This document shows, one piece after another, positions 8,583 to 16,542 of a DNA stretch of 42,040 nucleotides (position 1 is its first letter; every line of letters starts with the position of its first letter). The stretch is from positions 45,709-87,748 of the forward strand of contig CALRFG010000003.1 of NCBI GenBank assembly GCA_943356525.1. The letters run 5' to 3'. Source of the stretch: Candidatus Nomurabacteria bacterium. GTDB taxonomy: Bacteria; Patescibacteriota; Minisyncoccia; Phycocordibacterales; CAIZLB01. The translations under genes and the position numbers were made by a program. The notes beneath the pieces are model-generated. The model was not told the origin of the DNA and ran no database searches. It saw nothing but the letters and a program-made list of their open reading frames with translations.

Positions 8583-9635
8583 TTATAAATCCTGACTATG
8601 TGTTACGTTATCGATATGGGAAGACAAACCTGTTTCATTTTCCAAAGTATACTTACCTTCAAGTGCTAAAGTATTCATGTTCAGTCGATCTATAAATATT
8701 TTTCTTATACCCTCTGTATCTGCTGTGTTTTTAGAAAATGCTTCTAAAACAGGATCTTGCAGAGCACGAGAATACGAATATGTTATAGGAAATTTATAGG
8801 GTCCATGCTGCATTATCTTTGAAAGATTTAATGATGCTTCTGTTGGAGTCTGTCCACCTGACAAAAACACTACACCTCCAATATTTTCAGGTACAGTAGA
8901 TAAAAGTATATGTGATGTATCATTTGCTATATCATCTGAGCCAGCTTTTACCAATGATTGTTTACCAGACAAAGTCATAGCTGTTTTCAGAATCACGTTT
9001 TTAATATCAACTCTGTATAAAGCAAGGTCTCCAAAAAGGTGTGTTAGTACAAATGACATCTTTTCACGACACTCATCGAGAGTGTGATCTCCGTCATACA
9101 TAACTTCAGGCTCTATTATAGGAACAACTCCTGCCCCTTGTGCCAATGCTGCATATATAGCGAGGTTTCTTGAGTTCAACTCTATAATCTCGTCAGTCGA
9201 TGTTTTCACATCAACCACCATGCGCCATTTACAAAAACGTGCTCCAAGTGTAAAATATTCTTCAAATCTTTTTCTCAATCCATCTATTCCCATAGTTACT
9301 TTTTCTCCAGGAAAATTTGGAAAATCAGCAAGACCTTCATCTACTTTTATACCAGGAATGATATTATTTTCTTCACAGTACTGAGCAAAAGTTTTACCAG
9401 CCTCTATCTTTTGTCTAAAAGTCTCGTCATGAAATATAACACCACTGATATAGTTGTGCAGTTCAGGTGTTGCTATCAGAGTTTTTCTAAAGGCCAATCT
9501 ATTTTCAATAGTTTGAGGAATGTTCAAAGCCTCAAACCTTTTGTTTATAGACATCACCGACTCATCGGCAGCCAATATTCCTTTGTCTGTTGCAAATAAT
9601 TTTTGTATAGTGTTTTGTAATATTTCTGATTTCAT
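8583..9635 (-). CDS. Fructose-bisphosphate aldolase class I
   Basis: GILAADES, GIKVDEGL, ARFCKWRMVVDV, VPIIEPEVMYDGDH, GGVVFLSGGQTPTEASLNL. Confidence 0.95.
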   Translation of the reverse strand: MKSEILQNTIQKLFATDKGILAADESVMSINKRFEALNIPQTIENRLAFRKTLIATPELHNYISGVIFHDETFRQKIEAGKTFAQYCEENNIIPGIKVDEGLADFPNFPGEKVTMGIDGLRKRFEEYFTLGARFCKWRMVVDVKTSTDEIIELNSRNLAIYAALAQGAGVVPIIEPEVMYDGDHTLDECREKMSFVLTHLFGDLALYRVDIKNVILKTAMTLSGKQSLVKAGSDDIANDTSHILLSTVPENIGGVVFLSGGQTPTEASLNLSKIMQHGPYKFPITYSYSRALQDPVLEAFSKNTADTEGIRKIFIDRLNMNTLALEGKYTLENETGLSSHIDNVTHSQDL

Positions 9636-9716
9636 GTGGTTATTATGTCATATTTTAGATTTTTTTAATATTGTTTTATTGGGTTTTTGTGGGTTTTGTA
9701 AGATTTTAGGTATTGC

Positions 9717-9745
9717 TTGACTTTTAAATTGTTTTGGTGTATAAT
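9717..9745 (+). promoter_or_regulatory. Sigma70-type promoter for the 9761 lipoprotein
   Basis: TTGACT-N17-TATAAT. Confidence 0.8.
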
Positions 9746-9760
9746 TAAGTAGTAAGCAAT

Positions 9761-10060
9761 ATGAAAACAAATCAAATTCTGTCAGTCGTTCTGGGGCTTT
9801 TTTCAGCACTGTCTTTAACTTCTTGCGTAGTAGATGTACCGGTCGGTGGTGGATATCATGGACCAATATATCAACAAACAAGTGGTTATGGATACCCTCC
9901 TAGTTACAGGTCGCAGTATGGGGGACAATATCACCCTCAACATTATGTAACTCCACCAAATAACTACGGTGATGCAGCGAGTAGTAGAGTAGGAGGTTTT
10001 CCACCTTTAGGTGGATATGACCCAAATTACAAATATGGAATGGGAGGTTATCGTCACTGA
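9761..10060 (+). CDS. Small Gly/Tyr/Pro-rich putative lipoprotein
   Basis: Signal peptide with lipobox-like LTSC; GYGYPPSYRSQYGGQYHP low-complexity mature part; good promoter and terminator. Confidence 0.7.
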   Translation: MKTNQILSVVLGLFSALSLTSCVVDVPVGGGYHGPIYQQTSGYGYPPSYRSQYGGQYHPQHYVTPPNNYGDAASSRVGGFPPLGGYDPNYKYGMGGYRH

Positions 10061-10080
10061 TAACAAACATTCGATTCAAA

Positions 10081-10118
10081 AGACCGGACTCGCGCAAGCG
10101 GGCCCGGTCTCATTTTTT
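10081..10118 (+). terminator. Intrinsic terminator of the 9761 gene
   Basis: GACCGG-aCTCGC-gcaa-GCGGGc-CCGGTC stem followed by T-run. Confidence 0.9.
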
Positions 10119-10146
10119 ATATTATTTTTGTCTTTTTTTATTTCCT

Positions 10147-10200
10147 AACTTGAGTAAAAAAAGAGCTGTCATTTCTTGGACAGCGGCTTTTTTACGAAAG
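10147..10200. repeat. Copy 2 of dispersed conserved hairpin element
   Basis: AACTTGAGTAAAAAAAGAGCTGTCATTTCTTGGACAGCGGCTTTTTTACGAAAG. Confidence 0.85.
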
Positions 10201-11127
10201 TTATACCTTCAAATACTTCTTAATCGCCAAGAAGGACGATATGGCACCAAGTGCTGAACCTGCAACAACTAGTACTAGCATTATGTACAATAGATTTGAT
10301 TGATAATAGTTAAATAGGTTTATACCCGTACCCAACTTCTCTGTCCAATTTCCCGCATAATGGGTTATAGGCAAAAGTATAATAGTCGTCACAATAGCTG
10401 AAACGATGCCGTAAAGTACACCCACAGTAACAAAAGGAGCACGTATATATGTCTCACTAGCACCCACTAGACGCATAACAGAAACCTCTTCACGGAATAT
10501 ATAGATAGCAAGTCTGATTGTGTTAAATGTTATAAGTATAGAAACTATAGCAAAGAATATAGCAATCAAAACACCAAGTTTATTTGATGCGTTTATTATC
10601 CTGTTTAATGACGCAATGGCTTGTTGATTTTTCTCTGTATAGTTAATCTTATCGATAATATCATTGGCTGACATTGCAGATTCTTTTTGTTTTAAGAAAG
10701 TCACTATAGCATCGTATTTATTGGGATCTTTGGCTTTAACATTGATGCTCGCTGGTAGTGGATTGTCACCTATTTCAGTCAAAGCTTGTATAGTAGCTTC
10801 TTCGTCTTTATGCCTTTCTCTAAAATTTGCATATGCTTGTTCACTAGATATATATTTTACATCTAATATGTCGGAGTTTTTCTTAACGTCATTTGCAAAT
10901 ACTAGTATAGCCTCTTCTGAAGCACCTTTTGTAAAATAAATATCTATATCAACTTTATTTTTAATTGTTTCAAGTGTTGAAGATAAAACAACACCAGAAA
11001 ATAAAACCATAGTAATAACAGTAAGTGTAACGGTCAATATCAGTACCGAAGCTAATGAAACTGATCCATTACGCCAAAAACTTATAGCCCCTGATTTTAT
11101 TGTTCTTTTTAATTTTGTTATTATCAT
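10201..11127 (-). CDS. ftsX: Cell division protein FtsX
   Basis: N-terminal TM, extracellular domain, three C-terminal TMs, FREEVSVMRLVGAS; adjacent to ftsE. Confidence 0.95.
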   Translation of the reverse strand: MIITKLKRTIKSGAISFWRNGSVSLASVLILTVTLTVITMVLFSGVVLSSTLETIKNKVDIDIYFTKGASEEAILVFANDVKKNSDILDVKYISSEQAYANFRERHKDEEATIQALTEIGDNPLPASINVKAKDPNKYDAIVTFLKQKESAMSANDIIDKINYTEKNQQAIASLNRIINASNKLGVLIAIFFAIVSILITFNTIRLAIYIFREEVSVMRLVGASETYIRAPFVTVGVLYGIVSAIVTTIILLPITHYAGNWTEKLGTGINLFNYYQSNLLYIMLVLVVAGSALGAISSFLAIKKYLKV

Positions 11128-11190
11128 TATTTTTATTTTATTTTGATGGGATTATTTATTTAAAACTTTTTAAATTTACTTGTATTTATA

Positions 11191-11871
11191 TTATAAAATA
11201 TATTTTCCATCTGGACTATCCATGGCAACGCGACCATCTTTTATAGTGATTACACGACGTCCTACATTATCTATAACACCCACGTTGTGAGTTGTAAGAA
11301 GTATTGTAGTACCAAGATCATTCACTTTTTTTAATAACTGTATAATTTCATAAGTGTTTACAGGATCTAGGTTTCCTGTAGGCTCATCTGCAATAATCAT
11401 CTCTGGCTGATTTACAATAGCGCGCGCGATAGCAACTCTTTGTTTTTCACCGCCTGACAATTCATCTGGAAAACTGTGCATCTTATGTTTAAGTCCAACA
11501 AGGTCAAGTGCATGTGGTACGTCGTTTATAATAGCTTCATCATCCATACCAGCCGCCTCCATAGCAAAGGCTACGTTTTCATAAGCTGTTTTATCTGGCA
11601 ATAATCTAAAGTCTTGAAACACAGTTCCTACACGACGACGATATTGATTAATGTGACTTCTCTTCAATTGATGTATATCAACATTCTCAAAAGTCACCGT
11701 TCCTTCTGTTGGTTTTTCTTCTGCGAGTATAAGTTTCAAAAGTGTAGTTTTACCGGCACCTGAATGTCCCACAATAGAAACAAACTCTTTTGGTTTGATA
11801 TGTATATTTATATTTTTTACTGCAGTGTCGCCTGTATGATAAAGTTTTGTTACATCATTAAATTTAAGCAT
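11191..11871 (-). CDS. ftsE: Cell division ATP-binding protein FtsE
   Basis: GHSGAGKTTLLKL, LSGGEKQRVAIARA, MIIADEPTGNLDP; TATAAT 7 nt upstream of ATG. Confidence 0.95.
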   Translation of the reverse strand: MLKFNDVTKLYHTGDTAVKNINIHIKPKEFVSIVGHSGAGKTTLLKLILAEEKPTEGTVTFENVDIHQLKRSHINQYRRRVGTVFQDFRLLPDKTAYENVAFAMEAAGMDDEAIINDVPHALDLVGLKHKMHSFPDELSGGEKQRVAIARAIVNQPEMIIADEPTGNLDPVNTYEIIQLLKKVNDLGTTILLTTHNVGVIDNVGRRVITIKDGRVAMDSPDGKYIL

Positions 11872-11934
11872 ATACTCTATTATACAATAATATTAAGAAT
11901 TATGTTCAGTGTTTATATTTATAATTAATAAAAA

Positions 11935-12198
11935 CTATCTTTTAATATTATTTAAGTCTATACCTGAATCACTTATAAGTTTTCCTAGATGATTTTTATG
12001 ACCTTTCATCACATGCATAGTTGCCTCCATCTGACCTTTACCTTTTTTAATCTCAGATTGTATCTCATCACCTATACGTTTAAAAAACTCAGGATCTCTG
12101 TTTATAAGAGCCATGATTTTTTCTTGCTCCGCTGGCGGAACATCTTTAAGTTGTTTTTTTAATAATTGTTTTGTTAGAAATTCTTTAAAAAATGCCAT
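11935..12198 (-). CDS. Small helical protein of unknown function
   Basis: 87-aa ORF tightly spaced (5 bp) after the DUF5667-like gene, no overlap with other coding sequence. Confidence 0.6.
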   Translation of the reverse strand: MAFFKEFLTKQLLKKQLKDVPPAEQEKIMALINRDPEFFKRIGDEIQSEIKKGKGQMEATMHVMKGHKNHLGKLISDSGIDLNNIKR

Positions 12199-12202
12199 AC
12201 CT

Positions 12203-13066
12203 TTATGGTAGCAAAATAGTCTTCAACTCCGCAACTATACGGTCATACAATTGTAATGATATAATTGCATTTTCAAAATCTTTGTCTTTTAGGTATTTGT
12301 CAGATATCTCAATAGTTTTTTTGGCACTATCTATCATATCTGTTGTTGAAGCGTTTACTTCAAAATCTAGAATGTCTTTATTTGCCAAAACTAGTCTTTC
12401 AGTAAGATCAGCTTCAGTGGTTGTAGATATATTGTTTGATTCTTTTTTCTCAATGTCCACTCGTAAATCAATAGCCTCAAACACTTCCGCTTTTACACTT
12501 GTTGATACTTTATATAACTCGTCAGCCTTAAGAGCTGCTTCAAGGTCTAAGGCTACGTTTTTAGCTTCTGATATCTTGTTTTCACTAACTAGAGCAGCCA
12601 CTTGATTCCTTATCTCTTTTGAACGAGATGATAGTTGATCAGCCAATATACCAGTTTTAACAGGTTGATCTAAAAGAGCTAAAGCTTTTATCTCTTTTAT
12701 ATCTTGTTTGTTTTTAGATAAGTTGGACTTTATAGCATTATCTCTCTTAAGGTCAGATAAAGATGTTTTTATATCATCAATGTTTGATATAGCCACTTTT
12801 GATTTATCACTAAATAGACCAGCTGCTTGTGTACCAATAACAGCTATAAGCAATACAGGGATAGAATATCTCAAGTATTGAGTTAAATATGTCTTATATG
12901 TGTAAAATGGAGATTTTACAGCTTGTTTTATAACCTTCATTTCCGCTCTTTCAAAAACAGATGCCAACATATTTTCTTTTTCAGAGTATGACAAATTAAC
13001 AGACTCATTTGATGTAAATGATTTTAGAATGTTTTCTATTCTTTTGTCGTTAATAATTTTTGTCAT
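12203..13066 (-). CDS. DUF5667-like single-TM protein, putative anti-sigma factor
   Basis: Cytosolic N-terminus, one TM (YSIPVLLIAVIGTQAAG), helical extracytoplasmic domain; start overlaps the sigma gene by 17 bp. Confidence 0.7.
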   Translation of the reverse strand: MTKIINDKRIENILKSFTSNESVNLSYSEKENMLASVFERAEMKVIKQAVKSPFYTYKTYLTQYLRYSIPVLLIAVIGTQAAGLFSDKSKVAISNIDDIKTSLSDLKRDNAIKSNLSKNKQDIKEIKALALLDQPVKTGILADQLSSRSKEIRNQVAALVSENKISEAKNVALDLEAALKADELYKVSTSVKAEVFEAIDLRVDIEKKESNNISTTTEADLTERLVLANKDILDFEVNASTTDMIDSAKKTIEISDKYLKDKDFENAIISLQLYDRIVAELKTILLP

Positions 13067-13646
13067 ATCTTTGTTTTAATTTTTCTAATATACGATGAAC
13101 TTTTACAGCTATAGTGTTTTCTTTCTGTCCTGTGATTTCTGATATATCTGTAAGAGATAATCCTTCGATAAATCTCATGTAGATAAGTTCTTGAGAATCT
13201 GTGTCTAAACCCTTGATCGATTTAAGAACAGCTTTGTAATCAATATCCAGACTTGTGGCGTGTGACACATCCTCATCTGATGAATACTCAAACCCATTGT
13301 CTAACAACTCATCAAGGGACTGAGTTTGCTTCTTTCTATAATGATCGATGATAGTGTTTCTGATAGTTTTAAAAAGGTAGGCTTTGTGATTGAAATCAAC
13401 CTCATCTTCCCTCTCAATACTGTCTTCCAAATATCTAAAATATTTGAAGAATACATCTTGTACTATATCTATAGCTTTTTCTTTGTCACTTACCCTAAAG
13501 AAAGTAAAGCGATAAAGTTGGTCTATATGTTCATTGTATATATTTTCAAAGTAACTGTTGAACTCTGTTTTTGAAAGAGATTTTATAGCAGTATTTGTGT
13601 TTAGCATAGTATCTTCTTTCATAATATTAAACGTATGAGTTGACAT
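13050..13646 (-). CDS. ECF-type RNA polymerase sigma factor
   Basis: Region 2 YRFTFFRVSDKEKAIDIVQDVFFKYF; region 4 ELIYMRFIEGLSLTDISEITGQKENTIAVKVHRILEKLK. Confidence 0.92.
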   Translation of the reverse strand: MSTHTFNIMKEDTMLNTNTAIKSLSKTEFNSYFENIYNEHIDQLYRFTFFRVSDKEKAIDIVQDVFFKYFRYLEDSIEREDEVDFNHKAYLFKTIRNTIIDHYRKKQTQSLDELLDNGFEYSSDEDVSHATSLDIDYKAVLKSIKGLDTDSQELIYMRFIEGLSLTDISEITGQKENTIAVKVHRILEKLKQRYDKNY

Positions 13647-13658
13647 GATATTACAAAA

Positions 13659-13748
13659 TTAACGTGATAAATAAGTAATAAATGACAATACAACAACCAA
13701 TATAGTTACGAAGCCAGTTATGAGTTTTAAAGACGTTTTATCTATCAT
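13659..13748 (-). CDS. Unannotated 29-aa single-TM small protein upstream of the sigma factor
   Basis: MIDKTSLKLITGFVTILVVVLSFITYLSR*; not in the supplied ORF track; ends 12 bp before the sigma ATG; extended -10 TGTTATAAT at 13761-13769. Confidence 0.5.
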   Translation of the reverse strand: MIDKTSLKLITGFVTILVVVLSFITYLSR

Positions 13749-13760
13749 ATTGTGTATACC

Positions 13761-13769
13761 ATTATAACA
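13761..13769 (-). promoter_or_regulatory. Extended -10 promoter of sORF/sigma/anti-sigma operon
   Basis: TG-T-TATAAT on the minus strand, no clear -35. Confidence 0.55.
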
Positions 13770-13770
13770 C

Positions 13771-13796
13771 AAAAACCACCCGGGTGGGTGGTTTTT
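13771..13796 (-). terminator. Intrinsic terminator of surface protein gene
   Basis: AAAAACCACCC / GGGTGGTTTTT 11-bp perfect stem, 4-nt loop. Confidence 0.9.
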
Positions 13797-13847
13797 GTTG
13801 AGTCTAGTTTTAAACTAGCTTGTTTTCATCAAATATATCGATTGGGA

Positions 13848-15539
13848 TTATTTGTTGAATACAGCTGAGTTATCACTATCAAATGGCTCGAATCCACCTG
13901 GTAGAGTAAACAATGGACCTGCTGTTGAAGTTGCATAACTTACACTTTGTACAAAAGCTTTTAGGTTTGTTGTAGCAGCGATTGTAGATGATGCAAATGT
14001 AGCAGAAATTGTTACAGCTTTTGTTGCACCGTCAGCAAATATTGCTAGACCTGATTCATTTGGTGCAACGCTTACTGATGTTGTAGCAACTATAGCATTA
14101 GTTGAAGCATTTTTAAGACCGATAACTGCTGTTGTTGAAGCTACTGCAATAGATGAACCTCTAGCTGTTAAGTTAAGTCTTATATCAGCTGTAGCTGAAA
14201 CTCCAACTCCGTTTTGATTACTTGTTACAGAAACTGTAGATGAAGTTTTTGTAAACTCTGGTACAGTTGTAGCAAAGAAGTGGAATGGACCTGCAACTGT
14301 TGCTGATGCTGTTGCTGATGCTCCATCAGCTTTTTCAAATACAACTGAAGTTATACTTGTTTTAACCAAAGTTCCATTAACTGTTGTTGAAGGCATATCA
14401 GCTTTTACTGTAAATGTTACAGTCTGATCTTCGTTTACTGTTACATTTGAGTTTTCAATGTCGAATGACACAACACCTGTTCCTGCAGTAACTGTTCTAG
14501 AATCTAGAAGAGTTGAACCTTGGTATAGGTATAGGTTTGAAGGCATTGTTCCTCCTGTTGATGTAGCAGCTGTTACATTAACAGTTCTGATTTTTGAAGG
14601 ACCTGATTCTGATTTTATAGCAAATGTTGATGTAAGAACTTTTTCAGCACCGTTTGAATTTGGATTAATTCTGTAATTCAATGCGTATACTGTTGTAGCA
14701 TCTGAGTTTAGTAATACTGATGAGTTACCTGGTTTTTTGAATATATGTGTTCTATTTCCTACTGTTGAACTGTTGTATGTACTTATACCTCTACCGTCTA
14801 CAACTCTTGCTCCGTTAGAAGCAACATCTATAGATACAGTTCTGTTTGTATCAATTGAGTTTGTGTTAAAAGTTACTGTAAATGTTTTTATAGTATCTTT
14901 AGAAACTTTAGTTGATAGACCTGAGATTTGTACGTAATAGTTGTTTGTTCCTGTGTATCTTGAGAAAGTAGATGAGTTAACAGGGATTGTTGCCAATACT
15001 GTTGAACCATCTTTAACTGAGACACTGTTTATAAGTGTAGCAGGGTTTTCACTTCCTGATGTTCCTGTTACAGCAACATCTAGAGTCAATCTTTCAAATG
15101 AAACGTCTGCATTTTTAGCTTTAATTTCTATGCCATATACAGCAACATTGTTACTTACTTGTACGTTTGTATTGTTTACTGGTTGTGGTGAAAGTCTGTA
15201 TTCAGCAAATCCCTCTTGTCCGTTCAATACAACTGGTGTTGTTGTAGTTGTTCCAGGAGTAGTTCCAACTGTCTTGTTCATTTTATCTCTTGTCATTGGA
15301 CCAACGAATCCTGTTGAAGGGATCATGTTAGCAGTTTGATAAGTTTTAACTGCAGCTAAAGTCATGTTACCGAAGTAACCTGTAGCTGGAGATATACCAA
15401 GAGCAGTTTGTAGGGCTGTAACGTCAGCACCTCTCATTCCTTTCTTTAGGTTTTTTGTAAATTGATATCCTTCAGCTGAAGCACTTACAGTAACTGCAAG
15501 AGCAAGAGCAAGGATAGCTGTTTTAAATGTTGTTTTCAT
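13848..15539 (-). CDS. Secreted surface protein with N-terminal peptidoglycan-binding domain (S-layer-like candidate)
   Basis: Signal peptide; PG_binding_1-like LKKGMRGADVTALQTALGISPATGYFGNMTLAAVKTYQTANMIPSTGFVGPMTRDKMN; then long Thr/Ser/Val/Ala-rich beta region. Confidence 0.85.
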   Translation of the reverse strand: MKTTFKTAILALALAVTVSASAEGYQFTKNLKKGMRGADVTALQTALGISPATGYFGNMTLAAVKTYQTANMIPSTGFVGPMTRDKMNKTVGTTPGTTTTTPVVLNGQEGFAEYRLSPQPVNNTNVQVSNNVAVYGIEIKAKNADVSFERLTLDVAVTGTSGSENPATLINSVSVKDGSTVLATIPVNSSTFSRYTGTNNYYVQISGLSTKVSKDTIKTFTVTFNTNSIDTNRTVSIDVASNGARVVDGRGISTYNSSTVGNRTHIFKKPGNSSVLLNSDATTVYALNYRINPNSNGAEKVLTSTFAIKSESGPSKIRTVNVTAATSTGGTMPSNLYLYQGSTLLDSRTVTAGTGVVSFDIENSNVTVNEDQTVTFTVKADMPSTTVNGTLVKTSITSVVFEKADGASATASATVAGPFHFFATTVPEFTKTSSTVSVTSNQNGVGVSATADIRLNLTARGSSIAVASTTAVIGLKNASTNAIVATTSVSVAPNESGLAIFADGATKAVTISATFASSTIAATTNLKAFVQSVSYATSTAGPLFTLPGGFEPFDSDNSAVFNK

Positions 15540-15720
15540 AATAATTTGATTTAAAAGAAATATGCTTTAAATGTCTGGTTAAATAATAATTGATAATTGT
15601 CAGACGCATATTCCTCGGGCTAAATCTTTGTGAACCCGTCTTGAGTATCATATACAGTAGATAATCAAAACGGACTACCAAGAAATAACCTGTACCTATA
15701 CAAACGTATGTACCCTATCA

Positions 15721-15749
15721 ATATTACAGTTTTACTGACTATGGGTCAA
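15721..15749 (-). promoter_or_regulatory. Sigma70-type promoter of the surface protein gene
   Basis: Minus strand TTGACC-N17-TAATAT; implies about 170-nt 5' leader. Confidence 0.6.
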
Positions 15750-15758
15750 AACCTTTAT

Positions 15759-15787
15759 ATGTCCTATAGTATACACATATAGGACAT
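15759..15787. promoter_or_regulatory. Perfect 10-bp-arm inverted repeat, putative operator
   Basis: ATGTCCTATA-GTATACACA-TATAGGACAT; ends about 10 bp upstream of the -35; no U-tract. Confidence 0.5.
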
Positions 15788-16509
15788 TATTTCAATGAGT
15801 ACTTGCTCCAACGTCTTTCACCTGTCTTTTTAAGGGTTCCTGAGAGAACTAGCGATGTTAGCTCTCTTTGTATAGTCTTTGAGCTACAACCCTTGATAGA
15901 GTCTATAAACTCGTTAATAGTGACCGCCCCACGGGCTTTAACTATCTCTAATATCCTCTTTCTCCTGGACCCTATGTCCATAGATATGTTGTTTATAGTC
16001 TTTATGTTTTGAGTGTTGTTGTTAATAGTGATGTTCGGAACCTTCTTTTCCACTTTTTCTTCAACAACAATTTCTACTTTATCTTTATCTTCTATAACTA
16101 AAATCTCAGATGTAACTTTTTTAACCGTATCATCAAGATTTAAAACCTTGTCTATAGCAACTTCCTTTTTCTCATCAATGTTGTTCAGATCACTCAATTG
16201 ACTATCTATAACTCTGATCAATAAATCTGCATTCATAGTTGTTATCAAATCCATATCCCTAGACAACTTTATAAGTGAATTTAATTTTAAAAGACTACTC
16301 ATCTTATCTTCATTTTCAATAATATCTACAGCAACTCTTCTTAGAGACATCTTCAAAGGCTCAACTTCAGAAAACAAATCGGTCACCAAATAGACCGCCT
16401 TCGAAATAGCTTCAACTTGAACCTGTCTTTTAATAACCAAACTTAGTTTTTTGTTATCATTTATTGTGTCCATTAACTTGCAGTATATATAAGACAAGTA
16501 AAAATGCAA
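15787..16509 (-). CDS. Winged-helix (DeoR-like HTH) transcriptional regulator
   Basis: C-terminal RRKRILEIVKARGAVTINEFIDSIKGCSSKTIQRELTSLVLSGTLKKTGERRWSKYSLK. Likely start at 16473 (MDTINDNKK). Confidence 0.75.
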   Translation of the reverse strand: MHFYLSYIYCKLMDTINDNKKLSLVIKRQVQVEAISKAVYLVTDLFSEVEPLKMSLRRVAVDIIENEDKMSSLLKLNSLIKLSRDMDLITTMNADLLIRVIDSQLSDLNNIDEKKEVAIDKVLNLDDTVKKVTSEILVIEDKDKVEIVVEEKVEKKVPNITINNNTQNIKTINNISMDIGSRRKRILEIVKARGAVTINEFIDSIKGCSSKTIQRELTSLVLSGTLKKTGERRWSKYSLK

Positions 16510-16542
16510 GAGGAAAATCTAACTCATGATAAAATAGACAAT

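Noticed and set aside
9648-9881. 77-aa minus-strand ORF
   Set aside because: Overlaps the start and consensus promoter of the 9761 lipoprotein gene; composition looks like translated noncoding DNA.
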